Source: DASWJZ01 sp963739005
GTDB taxonomy: Bacteria; Pseudomonadota; Alphaproteobacteria; Rhizobiales; Afifellaceae
Direction of reading: 5' to 3'
Length of the DNA: 64,000 nucleotides
Assembly: GCA_963739005.1 (NCBI GenBank)
Contig: CAVTYQ010000007.1
Coordinates: 62,001-126,000, forward strand
This document shows, piece by piece, positions 40,309-49,290 of this stretch (position 1 is the stretch's first letter; each line of letters opens with the position of its first letter). The notes beneath the pieces were generated by a model that was given only the letters and a program-made list of their open reading frames with translations, was not told where the DNA came from and did not search any database. Both the position numbers and the translations under genes were made by a program.

Positions 40309-40986
40309 CTAAGGCGCGGCGCCGGCCTCCGCGGCGACCGTCTCGGCCGCCTGGGCGAAGGCCTGTGCGAGCGTCGCGGGCGCCTGCGCTCCGACGACGC
40401 CGTAGCGGCTCGCGATGATGAAGGTCGGTACGCCGGTCACGCCGATCCGCTGCGCGGACACGATCTCCTCGGCGACGTCCGCGCGATCCTCGTCAGACGC
40501 AAGCCGCTCCACGACGCGCGCGCGATCCATACCCGCGCCGGCGGCGACCTCGGCAAGCACCTCGCGGTCGCCGATGTCGCGGCCTTCGAGGAAGTAGGCG
40601 CGGAAGAGCGCGTCGACGACCGCTTCCTGCCGGCCTTCCACGCCGGCCCAGCGGATCACGCGGTGCGCGTCGAGCGTGTTCGGCGAGACCTCGATCTTGT
40701 CGAAGGCGAAGTCGATCCCCTCGGATGCGCCGGCGCCTGCGATGTTCCGGTGCAGTTCCGCGATCCGCTCCGCCGTGCCGAACTTCGCTTCAAGATAGGC
40801 GCGGCGGCTCTTGCCCTCCGGCGGGATGGTGGAGTCGAGCTGAAACGGATGCCAGCGCACGGCGACCGGAATGCCGGACATCTCGATTGCCTTCTCGAGC
40901 CGGCGCTTGCCGATGTAACACCACGGACAGACGACGTCGGACACGACGTCGATCGTCAGCGGCTTTAATTGCGTTGCGACGTTCAT
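40309..40986 (-). CDS. DsbA-family (FrnE-like) thiol oxidoreductase
   Basis: The 225-residue protein starts at the ATG at 40986, which overlaps the stop of the upstream solute-binding protein gene by four bases. The thioredoxin-type active site is VCPWCYIGKRRLEKAI (CPWC), and GVTGVPTFIIASRYGVVGAQ carries the cis-proline loop. A helical insert lies between them. There is no signal peptide, so unlike true DsbA it is probably cytoplasmic, as in the FrnE branch. The redox partner is unknown. Confidence 0.9.
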   Translation of the reverse strand: MNVATQLKPLTIDVVSDVVCPWCYIGKRRLEKAIEMSGIPVAVRWHPFQLDSTIPPEGKSRRAYLEAKFGTAERIAELHRNIAGAGASEGIDFAFDKIEVSPNTLDAHRVIRWAGVEGRQEAVVDALFRAYFLEGRDIGDREVLAEVAAGAGMDRARVVERLASDEDRADVAEEIVSAQRIGVTGVPTFIIASRYGVVGAQAPATLAQAFAQAAETVAAEAGAAP

Positions 40987-42824
40987 TCCTCGATCCACCA
41001 GGTTGTGGGCTCGGCCCCGGAGAGCGACGGCTTGTCGGGATGCTTGACGCGCGCCCAGCGCGCCATCCAGTCGCCCTTCGCGTGAAAGAGCGGCACGACG
41101 TAGAAGCCGGAGATCAGCACGCGGTCGAGCGCGCGCGCGGCGGCGACGAAATCCTCCTGCGACTTAGCCGATATCAGCGCCTGCAGCATCGCATCGAGCG
41201 CCGGGCTCGAAGCGCCGGCAAAGTTGAAGGTGCCGTCCGTTTTCGCCGCGTCCGACGACCAGCGGAAGAGCTGCTCGTTTCCCGGCGAGAGCGAGGCCGT
41301 GTAGGCGAACTGCATCATGTCGAAGTCGAAGGCCTTCTGGCGCTCATAGAATTGCGCGGAATCGACGAGCCGCACGTTGAGCGTGATCCCGGCAAGCGCG
41401 AGCCAGCGCTGGTAGGCGAGCGCGAGACGCTCCTGGTCGCGGGTCTGCGCCAGGAACTCGAACTCCAGCGGCTTTCCCGACGCATCGACCATCTTGCCGC
41501 CGGCCGGCTTGTAGCCAGCCGCCTTCAAGAGCTCGACGCCCTTCGACAGCATCTTGCGGTCCTGCCCCGAGCCGTCGCTCACAGGCGGAGCGTAGGTCCC
41601 GTCCATGACTTCCGCCCGCACCGCGTCGGGGTAGGGGGCGAGAAGCGCCTTCTCCTTGTCGCTCGCAGGCCGGCCGAGCGCCGAGAGCTCGGAACCTTCG
41701 AAGTAGCTGCCGGTGCGATCGTAGAGGCCGAAATAGAGATTCCGATTGAGCCACTCGAAATCGAGGAAATAGGTCAGCGCCTCGCGCACGCGCGGGTCGG
41801 AGAAGGCCGGCCGACGCGTGTTGAAGACGATCCCGTTCATGCCCTTCGGCACGCCGGTCTCGAACGTGTCGAGGACGATGCGACCGTCCTTCACGGCAGG
41901 AAAATCGTATCCCGATGCCCAACGCGTCGGGTCAGTTTCCGCCAGCGTGTCGAAGAGCCCCTTCTTGAAGGCCTCGAAATAGCCGTTCGTGTCGCGGTAG
42001 TACTCGACCTTGATCTCGTCGAAGTTATCTGAGCCGCGCTTGATCGGCAGGTCCTTGGCCCAGTAGTCGGGATTGCGCTTCAGCGTGACGTAGCTGCCCG
42101 GCTGCACGTCGGCGACCGTGTAGGGACCGGAGCCGATCGGAATCTGCAGGCTGCTCTTGTCAAAGGTGTCCGGGTCGGTCGCGTGCTTCGGCAGGATCGG
42201 CATCAGGCCGATCAGGAGCGGGATCTCGCGGTCGCCGCCTTCGGTGAAGGTGAAGCGGACAGAGCGCTCGCCGGTCTTCTCCATCTTGGCGATCTTGGCG
42301 TACCACGATCGGTAGTTCGGCCGCCCCTTGGTGCCGAGGAGCTCGACGGAGAACATGACATCGTCGACAGTGACCGGCTCGCCGTCGGAGAATTTCGCCT
42401 CCGGCCGCAGCGTGAATTCGATCGAGGAGCGGTCGTCGGGCACGTCGATCGATTCGGCGAGCAACCCGTAGAGGCTGAACGCTTCGTCGCGGTTGCGCAT
42501 CAGGAGCGCTTCCCAGACGTTGTTGCCCCATGCCGCGTCCCACAGTCCGCGCGGCGCGGTTCCGCTGACGATCAGCGGATTCAGGCTGTCGAAGGTGCCG
42601 ATGTTCGCATAGGTGATCCGCCCGCCCTTCGGCGCGTCGGGATTCGCATAGGGAAGGTGGTCGAAATCGGCCGGAAGCGCCGGCGAGCCGTGCATTGCAA
42701 TGCCATGCAGACCAGCGGCCTGGGCCGCGGCGGCCGCGATAGCGATTGCGGCGGCGAGCCAGAATCGCGCCGCGACGCGCCAGCCGGCCGCCGGCCGGCG
42801 CTTGCTGCAAATCCCTAAGATCAA
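40983..42824 (-). CDS. Family 5 extracellular solute-binding protein (YejA/OppA-like)
   Basis: This periplasmic protein binds peptides or related solutes for ABC import. The best start is a TTG at 42824, because AAAGGAAAG lies just upstream and the frame then gives a signal peptide (FWLAAAIAIAAAAAQAA) and 613 residues, the family's normal length. The frame open to 43376 upstream is not used. Family motifs are DAPKGGRITYANIGTFDSLN, IEFTLRPEAKFSDGEPVTVD and IPIGSGPYTVADVQPGSYV. No permease or ATPase genes adjoin it; instead it overlaps a DsbA-like gene, so its transporter must be encoded elsewhere. Confidence 0.88.
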   Translation of the reverse strand: MILGICSKRRPAAGWRVAARFWLAAAIAIAAAAAQAAGLHGIAMHGSPALPADFDHLPYANPDAPKGGRITYANIGTFDSLNPLIVSGTAPRGLWDAAWGNNVWEALLMRNRDEAFSLYGLLAESIDVPDDRSSIEFTLRPEAKFSDGEPVTVDDVMFSVELLGTKGRPNYRSWYAKIAKMEKTGERSVRFTFTEGGDREIPLLIGLMPILPKHATDPDTFDKSSLQIPIGSGPYTVADVQPGSYVTLKRNPDYWAKDLPIKRGSDNFDEIKVEYYRDTNGYFEAFKKGLFDTLAETDPTRWASGYDFPAVKDGRIVLDTFETGVPKGMNGIVFNTRRPAFSDPRVREALTYFLDFEWLNRNLYFGLYDRTGSYFEGSELSALGRPASDKEKALLAPYPDAVRAEVMDGTYAPPVSDGSGQDRKMLSKGVELLKAAGYKPAGGKMVDASGKPLEFEFLAQTRDQERLALAYQRWLALAGITLNVRLVDSAQFYERQKAFDFDMMQFAYTASLSPGNEQLFRWSSDAAKTDGTFNFAGASSPALDAMLQALISAKSQEDFVAAARALDRVLISGFYVVPLFHAKGDWMARWARVKHPDKPSLSGAEPTTWWIEE

Positions 42825-43010
42825 AGCAGCTTTCCTTTTTCCGCTCAGGTTAACGTCATACCCTGGCAGCGAAATCGACCGGCAGTCTGCGACAAACTGG
42901 AATCTTTCGCAAATGCCGGCTATTGACTGCTTGGACAGGGTCACTCTGTCGCCAAATTTCATCGTCAGAGGGCCAAGGAAGCGCGCCGCCCAGAGTGACG
43001 GGCCGCCACA

Positions 43011-43718
43011 ATGAGGTTTCTCCTGATGCATTTCCCGTGCACGTTTTCCAGCCCGGCGCTGTCCCTTGCGCGCGCCGCGACGCTCGCGACCCTTCTGGCG
43101 CTCGGCACCTTTCCGGCCGCGGCGCAGGACCAGCCCGCTCCGGCGGCCGGCGCGCCTGCGCCCGCCGCCGGCGCCGCCGACGCGTCGGCCGCGCAGGCGC
43201 CCATCCCGCAGCCGGACTGGGAGAAGGTGTGCGGCAAGGTTACCGATCAGCAGGAGTGCCACACGTCGCGCAAGCGCCTTGCGGCGACCGGGCAGGCGAT
43301 CGCCCAGTTCCTGGTGATCGAACGGGCGGATAAGAAACTTCTGCAGCTCGCGGTCCCACCGGTGGCGCTGATCCAACCCGGGGTGCAGGTGAAGATCGAC
43401 GATTCCGAGCCGACCGGCGTGAAATATGTCGTCTGCACGCCGGGCGAATGCCTGGCGCTCGGCGAGATCAACGACGATTTCATCGCCAAGCTTAAAAAGG
43501 GCAAGAACGTCATCATCACCATGCTCAACCCGCAGGGCAAGCCGGTGAACTTCGACATCAGCCTAGTCGGTTTCACCTCCATCTATGAAGGACCCGGAAT
43601 CAATCCCGACGAAGCGCAGGCGCGTCAGCAGAAGCTCGAGGACGAATTGAAGAAGAAGGCCGACGAGGCCCGCCAGCAATTGCTGCAGCTGCAGCAGCAG
43701 CAATCGAGCACGCAGTAA
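43011..43718 (+). CDS. IalB-family invasion-associated-locus B protein
   Basis: The 235-residue product has a signal peptide (ALGTFPAAA-Q, about residues 1-38), an Ala/Pro-rich spacer and an IalB domain from about residue 65 to 200. The domain has WEKVCGKVTDQQECHTSRKR, VKYVVCTPGECLALGEI and VNFDISLVGFTSIYEGPG. The C-terminus is a charged helix ending in a Gln-rich run. IalB of Bartonella is linked to host-cell invasion, but homologues are found in free-living alphaproteobacteria. It is divergent from the solute-binding protein and ends at a terminator. Confidence 0.88.
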   Translation: MRFLLMHFPCTFSSPALSLARAATLATLLALGTFPAAAQDQPAPAAGAPAPAAGAADASAAQAPIPQPDWEKVCGKVTDQQECHTSRKRLAATGQAIAQFLVIERADKKLLQLAVPPVALIQPGVQVKIDDSEPTGVKYVVCTPGECLALGEINDDFIAKLKKGKNVIITMLNPQGKPVNFDISLVGFTSIYEGPGINPDEAQARQQKLEDELKKKADEARQQLLQLQQQQSSTQ

Positions 43719-43746
43719 GCCGACATCCGAAGCACGGAATTGAAGA

Positions 43747-43768
43747 GGGCGCCTCGCGGCGCCCTTTT
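43747..43768 (+). terminator. Intrinsic terminator behind the IalB gene
   Basis: GGGCGCC (43747-43753), loop TCGC, GGCGCCC (43758-43764) and TTTT form a classic terminator. It lies between the convergent IalB and hspQ genes and may serve both. Confidence 0.8.
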
Positions 43769-44094
43769 CAATTCGGCTCGTCGCGGCTCCGGTAGGTGCC
43801 CTTGTCGAAGCTCTCGAAGAGGTCGCGGACCTGCGGGTGCCTGACCGGCTCGCCGCTCTCGTCGGGCAGAAGATTCTGCTCCGACACGTAGGCCACGTAC
43901 TCGGTCTCCTCGTTCTCGGCGAGGAGGTGATAGAACGGCTGATCCTTCGCCGGGCGTATCTCCTCGGGAATCGCCTGGTACCACTCCTCGGAGTTGGCGA
44001 AGATCGGGTCCACGTCGAAAATGACGCCGCGGAACGGGAAGAAGCGGTGACGCACGACCTGGCCGACGCCGAATTTCGCCTGTCCAACCTTCAT
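43768..44094 (-). CDS. hspQ: Heat-shock protein HspQ
   Basis: HspQ (YccV family) is a small cytoplasmic heat-shock protein; in enterobacteria it modulates Lon protease. The start is at the ATG at 44094 (MKVGQAKFGVGQVV), giving 108 residues. Family features are VRHRFFPFRGVIFDVDP, EEWYQAIPEEIRPAKDQPFY and HLLAENEETEYVAYVSEQNL. It converges on the IalB gene. Confidence 0.92.
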   Translation of the reverse strand: MKVGQAKFGVGQVVRHRFFPFRGVIFDVDPIFANSEEWYQAIPEEIRPAKDQPFYHLLAENEETEYVAYVSEQNLLPDESGEPVRHPQVRDLFESFDKGTYRSRDEPN

Positions 44095-44257
44095 AATTTC
44101 CGAATTTCGCCTTTCGGGCAGCCACAGGCAAGCCCCTGTCGATTGCCGGCTAAGTGGCGGTGGAGCGCCACATTCGGCGCGGTGTGGGAAGGCGCGAAGG
44201 GGCACGACGATCAGCGCCCAATGCTGCTAAACTGACCCGAGTTGCACCTCGCGACGG

Positions 44258-45421
44258 ATGGCAGCGATGACCAACTACGCCGACACATCCATAGCGCAGC
44301 CAGCCGTCGAAGAGCGGCCCCGCGACAAGCGCTTCCTCTTCGGTCCGGTGATCGATTTCCTGTGCCTCGGCGGAAGCTCGCTCTTCCTGCTGCCCTTCAT
44401 GTTCGCTCTGCCCGCCGCCGACTTCCGCGCGCCGGTGGCGACGACGATGCTTCTGATCGCGCATCTCGTGAACAACCCGCATTTCGCGGCGTCCTATCAG
44501 ATCTTCTATCGCGGCTTCGCGCAGAAGGCCTTTCGCCCCGACCTCGGGCGCGCCATGCAGGCGCGCTACCTTTTTGCCGGTATCGTGGCGCCGGTGCTGC
44601 TCGTCGCGTTCGCCGCGATCGGTGTCCTGCGCGGCGACGCGCTGCTCCTCGGCTACGGCGGCAACATCATGGCGCTCTTCGTCGGCTGGCACTACGTGAA
44701 GCAGGGCTACGGCATGCTGATGGTGGACGCCGCGCTGAAGCGGAAGTTCTTCAACGTGCCCGAGAAGCGCGTCTTCCTCGTCAACAGCTACCTCGTCTGG
44801 ATCTTCGCCTGGCTCAGCATCAACGCGACGGTCAGCCGGCAACAGCTCTGGGGCTTGCAGTACTACACCTTCGCGGTACCCGCGCCGATCGTGACGGCGG
44901 CGGGGCTTGCGGCGGTCGCAAGCGGGCTCGTGGCGCTCTGGATCCTCTTCGCCCGCTGGCGCAAGGGCGCCGGTCTCCCGATCAACGGGGTGCTCGCCTA
45001 CGCCGTCAGTCTCTACCTCTGGATTCTCTTCGTGCAGATCAATCCGCTCTGGCTGCTCGTCGTGCCGGCGCTTCACTCGCTGCAATACCTGACGGTCGTC
45101 TGGCGCTACGAGCTGAACTACGAGAAAGGGAAGGGGACCGCCCTCGAGCCGCCGGCGATCTCGATCCTGGAGCGCATCTTCGGTCGCCGCTACTACCAGG
45201 GCATGGCGCTCTTCGCCGCGACCGGCGTCGTTCTCGGCTATCTCGGATTCTGGGGCGTGCCGATGCTGCTCGACTCCCTCGTCCCCTACAAGAAGGATGC
45301 GTTCGGGGGCACGATGTTCCTGTTCGTGTTCTGGATCTTCATCAACGTACACCACTACTTCCTGGACAACGTGATGTGGCGCCGGGAGAACCCGGACACG
45401 CGGCGCTATCTCTTCGGTTAG
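44258..45421 (+). CDS. Unrecognised multi-pass membrane protein with conserved-looking histidine motifs
   Basis: No named family was recognised. The 387-residue product has about eight to nine membrane helices. Histidines lie at helix ends in motif-like contexts: AHLVNNPHF (His69, His75), GWHYVKQGYGML (His145), PALHSLQYL (His273) and NVHHYFLDNVMWR (His365, His366 with Asp370). This arrangement is like that of membrane di-iron enzymes such as desaturases or carotene oxygenases of the Brp/Blh type, so a metal-dependent lipid or terpenoid enzyme is possible. The start may be Met1 (44258) or Met4. It is followed by the convergent UbiH-like gene after 19 bases. Confidence 0.78.
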   Translation: MAAMTNYADTSIAQPAVEERPRDKRFLFGPVIDFLCLGGSSLFLLPFMFALPAADFRAPVATTMLLIAHLVNNPHFAASYQIFYRGFAQKAFRPDLGRAMQARYLFAGIVAPVLLVAFAAIGVLRGDALLLGYGGNIMALFVGWHYVKQGYGMLMVDAALKRKFFNVPEKRVFLVNSYLVWIFAWLSINATVSRQQLWGLQYYTFAVPAPIVTAAGLAAVASGLVALWILFARWRKGAGLPINGVLAYAVSLYLWILFVQINPLWLLVVPALHSLQYLTVVWRYELNYEKGKGTALEPPAISILERIFGRRYYQGMALFAATGVVLGYLGFWGVPMLLDSLVPYKKDAFGGTMFLFVFWIFINVHHYFLDNVMWRRENPDTRRYLFG

Positions 45422-45440
45422 CCGGCTCCGGAAACGCCGC

Positions 45441-46604
45441 TCAGATCGCCAGACCACGCCGGATCAGCGCCTTGCGCAGAAGCGGCACCGACGACACGAC
45501 GGCGAGGCCGACCCCGCGCGCGACCTGAACGGCGAGAAAATCGGTCAACAGCGAGCGATTGAGAAGGTCGACGGCGAGCGTGCGCGTGCGCACATCCGCC
45601 TGCCGCCCTTCGTGGTAGGCCTGAAGCGCTGCCGGCGAGCCGGGATCGGACGCGTGGCGCGCGAGCACATGCGAGAGCGCGCGGACGTCGCGGAAGCCGA
45701 GGTTCAGCCCCTGCGCACCGATCGGCGGGAAGAGGTGCGCGGCCTCGCCGACAAGCGCAATGCGCCGCGCGGCGAAGCGCACGGCAAGCGATGCGCTCAA
45801 GGGGAAGATGGCGGGCTTGCTGTCGAGCCGCATGGCGCCATGGATCGAACGCGCGCGCTCCTCGGCCGCGCTTGAGAAATCCGCGTCGGAGAGCGCAAGC
45901 GCCTGCTCCACCGCCTGCGGCCGGTCCACCCAGACGAGGCTCACGCGGTCTCCCGGCAGCGGCACCAGCGTGAACGGCCCGTGCTCGGTGTGGAATTCGG
46001 TCGAGACGCCGCGATGCGGATACTGGACCGCGAGCGTGGCAACGAGCGCCGACTGGCGATAGGTCCAGGTCTTCGCCCGAATGCCGGCCGCATCGCGCGC
46101 CAGCGATCGCGCGCCGTCGGCGGCGACAACGAGCCGTGCGCCGAAGTTTTCCCCGTTGGCGGAAAGCTGCACCTCGTCTTCGTCCGGCTCGATGCTGTCG
46201 ACGGGCGCCGCGACCAAAGTCACCTCCGGCAACGCCTCAACGTGGCGCCGGAGCGCATCGACAAGGTCCCCGTTCGGCACGTTGAAGCCGAAGGCGGCGA
46301 GGTCGACCTCGGAGGCGTGGAACGTCACTTCCGGCGCCCGCACGAGGCGCGCCGTGGCGTCCACCAGCCGGATGCCGGTGATCGGCTCGGCGTTGGGCTC
46401 GAGCGCCGTCCAAACGCCGAGGTCGGACAGGAAGTCGATCGACGCACCAAGAAGCGCCGCGGTGCGACCAGGCGGAAATCTTGCCGGCGGGGCGAAGACG
46501 ATGGTGCGGCGCCCGGCCTTCGCCGCGGCAATGGCAGCCGCAAGGCCGGCGGCTCCGCCGCCGACCACCGCCACCTCAAAACGCGTCGCCGGGAGGCTGT
46601 CCAT
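45441..46604 (-). CDS. UbiH/VisC-family FAD-dependent monooxygenase
   Basis: This flavoprotein family hydroxylates ubiquinone precursors or other aromatics. The start is the ATG at 46604 (MDSLPATRFEVAVVGGG), giving 387 residues. The FAD-binding AVVGGGAAGLAAAIAAAKAG, the VVAADGARSLARDAAGI motif and the final RRIALVGEAAHLFPPIGAQG are all in place; the last has GEAAH where GDAAH is usual. It faces away from pcs, with the two starts about 190 bases apart. Which ring position it acts on, or whether it belongs to ubiquinone synthesis, is not clear. Confidence 0.88.
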   Translation of the reverse strand: MDSLPATRFEVAVVGGGAAGLAAAIAAAKAGRRTIVFAPPARFPPGRTAALLGASIDFLSDLGVWTALEPNAEPITGIRLVDATARLVRAPEVTFHASEVDLAAFGFNVPNGDLVDALRRHVEALPEVTLVAAPVDSIEPDEDEVQLSANGENFGARLVVAADGARSLARDAAGIRAKTWTYRQSALVATLAVQYPHRGVSTEFHTEHGPFTLVPLPGDRVSLVWVDRPQAVEQALALSDADFSSAAEERARSIHGAMRLDSKPAIFPLSASLAVRFAARRIALVGEAAHLFPPIGAQGLNLGFRDVRALSHVLARHASDPGSPAALQAYHEGRQADVRTRTLAVDLLNRSLLTDFLAVQVARGVGLAVVSSVPLLRKALIRRGLAI

Positions 46605-46791
46605 TCCGGAAAGATGGCCCTCCAGACGCGCCCCGGCAATGCGGCGGAGGGCGCGGCAGCTGCGCATTTCTGCGAAGTCGGGCGGGCGGGGCTTGCCTAG
46701 CGCACGGCGGATCGGCATGACAACCCGAAGAAAAGCCCGCGTATCGGGGCGGCGAGGGCGGATTCGCCGGCCTCGGCGGGCGCGTCGGAGG

Positions 46792-47505
46792 ATGTCGTTC
46801 AAGGTGAATTTGGGGCCGCGGCATCTCTTCGCAATTCATCTCCTGACCGCCAGCGGCGCTGCCTTCGCGCTTCTTGCGATCATGGCGATCGCCGACCGCC
46901 GATGGACGGAAGCCTTCGTCTGGCTCGGGTTTGCGCTCCTCGTCGACGGCATCGACGGCCCGATCGCGCGCCGCTACCGCGTGCGCGAGCGGCTGCCGAA
47001 GTGGGACGGCGCCGCCCTCGACTTCGTCATCGACTATGCGACCTACGTCTTCGCTCCGGCGATCGTGATCGCACGCGCGCTCGCGCTTCCCCCGCTCCTC
47101 GGCGACGCGTGCGGCATGCTTGTCGCCGTCACCGGCGCGCTCTATTTCGCCGACACGCGCATGAAGGCGCCGGACAACTCGTTCCGCGGCTTTCCGGCGG
47201 TATGGAACATGGCGGCCTTCGTGCTCTACGCCTTCCTGCCGCCACCACCAGTCACCGTCGCCATCGTCGTGCTGTTTTCGGCGCTGACGTTCTTGCCGGT
47301 GAACTTCGTCCACCCGATCCGCGTCATCCGCTGGCGCGGGCTGACGCTTTCGGTACTCGCGGTGTGGGTGGTCGCTGGAATCTGGCTCATCACGACCGAC
47401 TTCGGCGCGCCACTGCCGGTCAAGCTCGCGCTCCTCGCGGCGACGATCTATCTCCTCACCGTCGCCGGCGTGCAGCAATATCTGAAAGCCGCCTCGGGAC
47501 CTTAA
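46792..47505 (+). CDS. pcs: Phosphatidylcholine synthase (CDP-alcohol phosphatidyltransferase)
   Basis: Pcs joins choline directly to CDP-diacylglycerol, a route typical of Rhizobiales and their relatives. The 237-residue product has the CDP-alcohol signature DGIDGPIARRYRVRE, then LPKWDGAALDFVIDY, with the three spaced Asp residues that bind metal. About seven membrane helices and the start IHLLTASGAAFALLAI match Pcs rather than phosphatidylserine or glycerophosphate synthases. The start at 46792 is chosen because the fold begins there. It precedes terC by 6 bases. Confidence 0.9.
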   Translation: MSFKVNLGPRHLFAIHLLTASGAAFALLAIMAIADRRWTEAFVWLGFALLVDGIDGPIARRYRVRERLPKWDGAALDFVIDYATYVFAPAIVIARALALPPLLGDACGMLVAVTGALYFADTRMKAPDNSFRGFPAVWNMAAFVLYAFLPPPPVTVAIVVLFSALTFLPVNFVHPIRVIRWRGLTLSVLAVWVVAGIWLITTDFGAPLPVKLALLAATIYLLTVAGVQQYLKAASGP

Positions 47506-47511
47506 CCGGCG

Positions 47512-48267
47512 ATGCTTGAGCTTCTGACCCGCCCGGATATCTGGGCAGCCTTCGTCACGCTGTCGGTGATGGAGGTGGTGCTTGGCATCGACAACGTCAT
47601 CTTCATCTCGATCCTGGTCGGCAGCCTGCCGGAACCGGCGTCCACGCGCGCGCGGCAGATCGGATTGCTGCTGGCGCTCGTGTTCCGCATCATCCTCCTC
47701 TTCGCCATCACCTGGATCATCGGGCTCACCGTCCCGGTCTTCACGCTGCCGTTCGACCTTGCCGGCCCGAACGGCCACGGCATCTTCGATCCGGAGATTT
47801 CCTGGCGCGACATCATCCTGATCGCCGGCGGGCTCTTCCTCATCGTGAAAGGCACGCGCGAGATCCACGCGGAGATCGAGCACGAGGAAAAGGCCTTTTC
47901 GAAGAGCAGCGCGAAGAGCTTCGCCGCGCTCGTCGCCCAGCTCGTGCTGATCGACATGGTGTTCTCGATCGACTCGATCCTGACAGCGGTCGGGATGGTC
48001 GACGACGTGGAGGTGATGATCGCGGCCGTCATCGTGGCAATCGGGATCATGTATGTCGCGTCGGGCCCGATCTCGGGCTTCGTCAAGCGCAACCCGACCA
48101 CCAAGATGCTGGCGCTCGCCTTCCTGCTCCTGATCGGCGTGGCGCTCATCGCCGACGGACTCGGATTCCACATCCCGCGCGGCTACATCTACTTTTCGAT
48201 GGCGTTCGCGGCGCTCGTCGAAATGTTCAACGTGCTGGCCCGTCGCGGCCGGGGCAAGACAGGCTGA
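47512..48267 (+). CDS. TerC-family integral membrane protein
   Basis: The 251-residue product has seven probable membrane helices and the TerC hallmark motifs MEVVLGIDNVIFISILVGSL near the start and IDMVFSIDSILTAVGMVD in the second half, each with a membrane Asp. TerC proteins are linked to tellurite resistance and to manganese export or delivery for secreted enzymes. It is 6 bases behind pcs and 8 bases before a quinone oxidoreductase, so the three are probably transcribed together. Confidence 0.92.
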   Translation: MLELLTRPDIWAAFVTLSVMEVVLGIDNVIFISILVGSLPEPASTRARQIGLLLALVFRIILLFAITWIIGLTVPVFTLPFDLAGPNGHGIFDPEISWRDIILIAGGLFLIVKGTREIHAEIEHEEKAFSKSSAKSFAALVAQLVLIDMVFSIDSILTAVGMVDDVEVMIAAVIVAIGIMYVASGPISGFVKRNPTTKMLALAFLLLIGVALIADGLGFHIPRGYIYFSMAFAALVEMFNVLARRGRGKTG

Positions 48268-48275
48268 GAGGCAAC

Positions 48276-49253
48276 ATGGTCAAGGCAATCGTCGTTCACG
48301 AGCACGGGGGGCCGGAGGTCCTGAAGTGGGAGGAGGTCGAAGTCGGCGCGCCCGGCGCCGGCGAGGCGCGAGTAAAGCACGCCGCGGCCGGGCTCAACTT
48401 CGTCGACGTCTATAACCGCAGCGGGCTCTACAAGCCGCCGGGAGGGTTGCCCTTCACGCCCGGAAGCGAAGGGGCGGGGACCGTCGTCGCGGTCGGCCCG
48501 GGCGTCACCAACGTCAAGCCTGGCGACCGCGTCGCCTACGCCGGACCGCAGGGCTCCTATTCGGAGGAGCGGCTGATCCCGGCGGACCGGCTGATCGAAG
48601 TTCCCGACGCGATCAATTTCGATATTGCGGCGGCGATGACGCTGAAGGGCCTCACCGCGCAGTTCCTGCTGCGCCAGACCTTCAAGGTCGGGAAGGGCCA
48701 CACGATCCTCTTCCACGCCGCGGCCGGCGGCGTCGGCTCGATCGCCTGCCAGTGGGCGAACCATCTCGGCGCGACGGTCATCGGCACCGTCGGCTCCGAC
48801 GAGAAGGCGAAGCTCGCCAAGGCGCACGGCTGCCACCACGTCATCAACTACAAGACCGAGAACTTCGTCGAGCGCGTCGCCGAGATCACCAAGGGCGCGA
48901 AGTGCGACGTGGTCTACGATTCCGTCGCGCGCGATACGTTTCCCGGATCGCTCGATTGCCTGAAGCCGCTCGGCATGTGGGTGCTCTTCGGGCAGTCGTC
49001 CGGCCGGATCGAGAACTTCGACATGAATCTCCTGGCGCAGAAGGGCTCGCTCTTCGCCACGCGCCCGACGCTTTTCACCTACGCCGCGAAGCGCGAGGCG
49101 CTGGAGAAGATGGCGGCGGAACTGATGGATGTCGTGGCGAAGGGAATCGTGAAGATCGAGGTAAGCCAGGAATTCCCGCTCTCCAGGGCCGCCGACGCGC
49201 ACCGTGCGCTAGAGGGCCGGCAGACAACGGGGGCGACGGTGCTGGTGCCGTAG
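48276..49253 (+). CDS. Quinone oxidoreductase, NADPH-dependent (Qor-like)
   Basis: The 325-residue product is a zinc-independent medium-chain dehydrogenase of the quinone oxidoreductase type. It begins VKAIVVHEHGGPEVLKWEEV and has NFVDVYNRSGLYKPPGGLPF, then the NADP-binding AAAGGVGSIACQWANHLGAT and GSDEKAKLAKAHGCHHVINY. It reduces quinones or alpha,beta-unsaturated carbonyls with NADPH. It ends 7 bases before the palindrome of the HigBA-like pair. Confidence 0.93.
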   Translation: MVKAIVVHEHGGPEVLKWEEVEVGAPGAGEARVKHAAAGLNFVDVYNRSGLYKPPGGLPFTPGSEGAGTVVAVGPGVTNVKPGDRVAYAGPQGSYSEERLIPADRLIEVPDAINFDIAAAMTLKGLTAQFLLRQTFKVGKGHTILFHAAAGGVGSIACQWANHLGATVIGTVGSDEKAKLAKAHGCHHVINYKTENFVERVAEITKGAKCDVVYDSVARDTFPGSLDCLKPLGMWVLFGQSSGRIENFDMNLLAQKGSLFATRPTLFTYAAKREALEKMAAELMDVVAKGIVKIEVSQEFPLSRAADAHRALEGRQTTGATVLVP

Positions 49254-49260
49254 GTGTAGA

Positions 49261-49288
49261 CACTCTATATCAGAACTGATATAGAGTG
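49261..49288. promoter_or_regulatory. Perfect 13-bp palindrome, operator of the HigBA-like pair
   Basis: CACTCTATATCAG (49261-49273), spacer AA, CTGATATAGAGTG (49276-49288) is an exact inverted repeat. It ends 2 bases before the ATG of the toxin remnant and is AT-rich against a GC-rich background, so it likely holds both promoter and antitoxin-binding site. Confidence 0.8.
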
Positions 49289-49290
49289 CA

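Noticed and set aside
42825..43376. Extended N-terminus of the solute-binding protein
   Set aside because: It overlaps the divergent IalB gene and its sequence is low-complexity Arg/Gly; the signal peptide begins after 42824.
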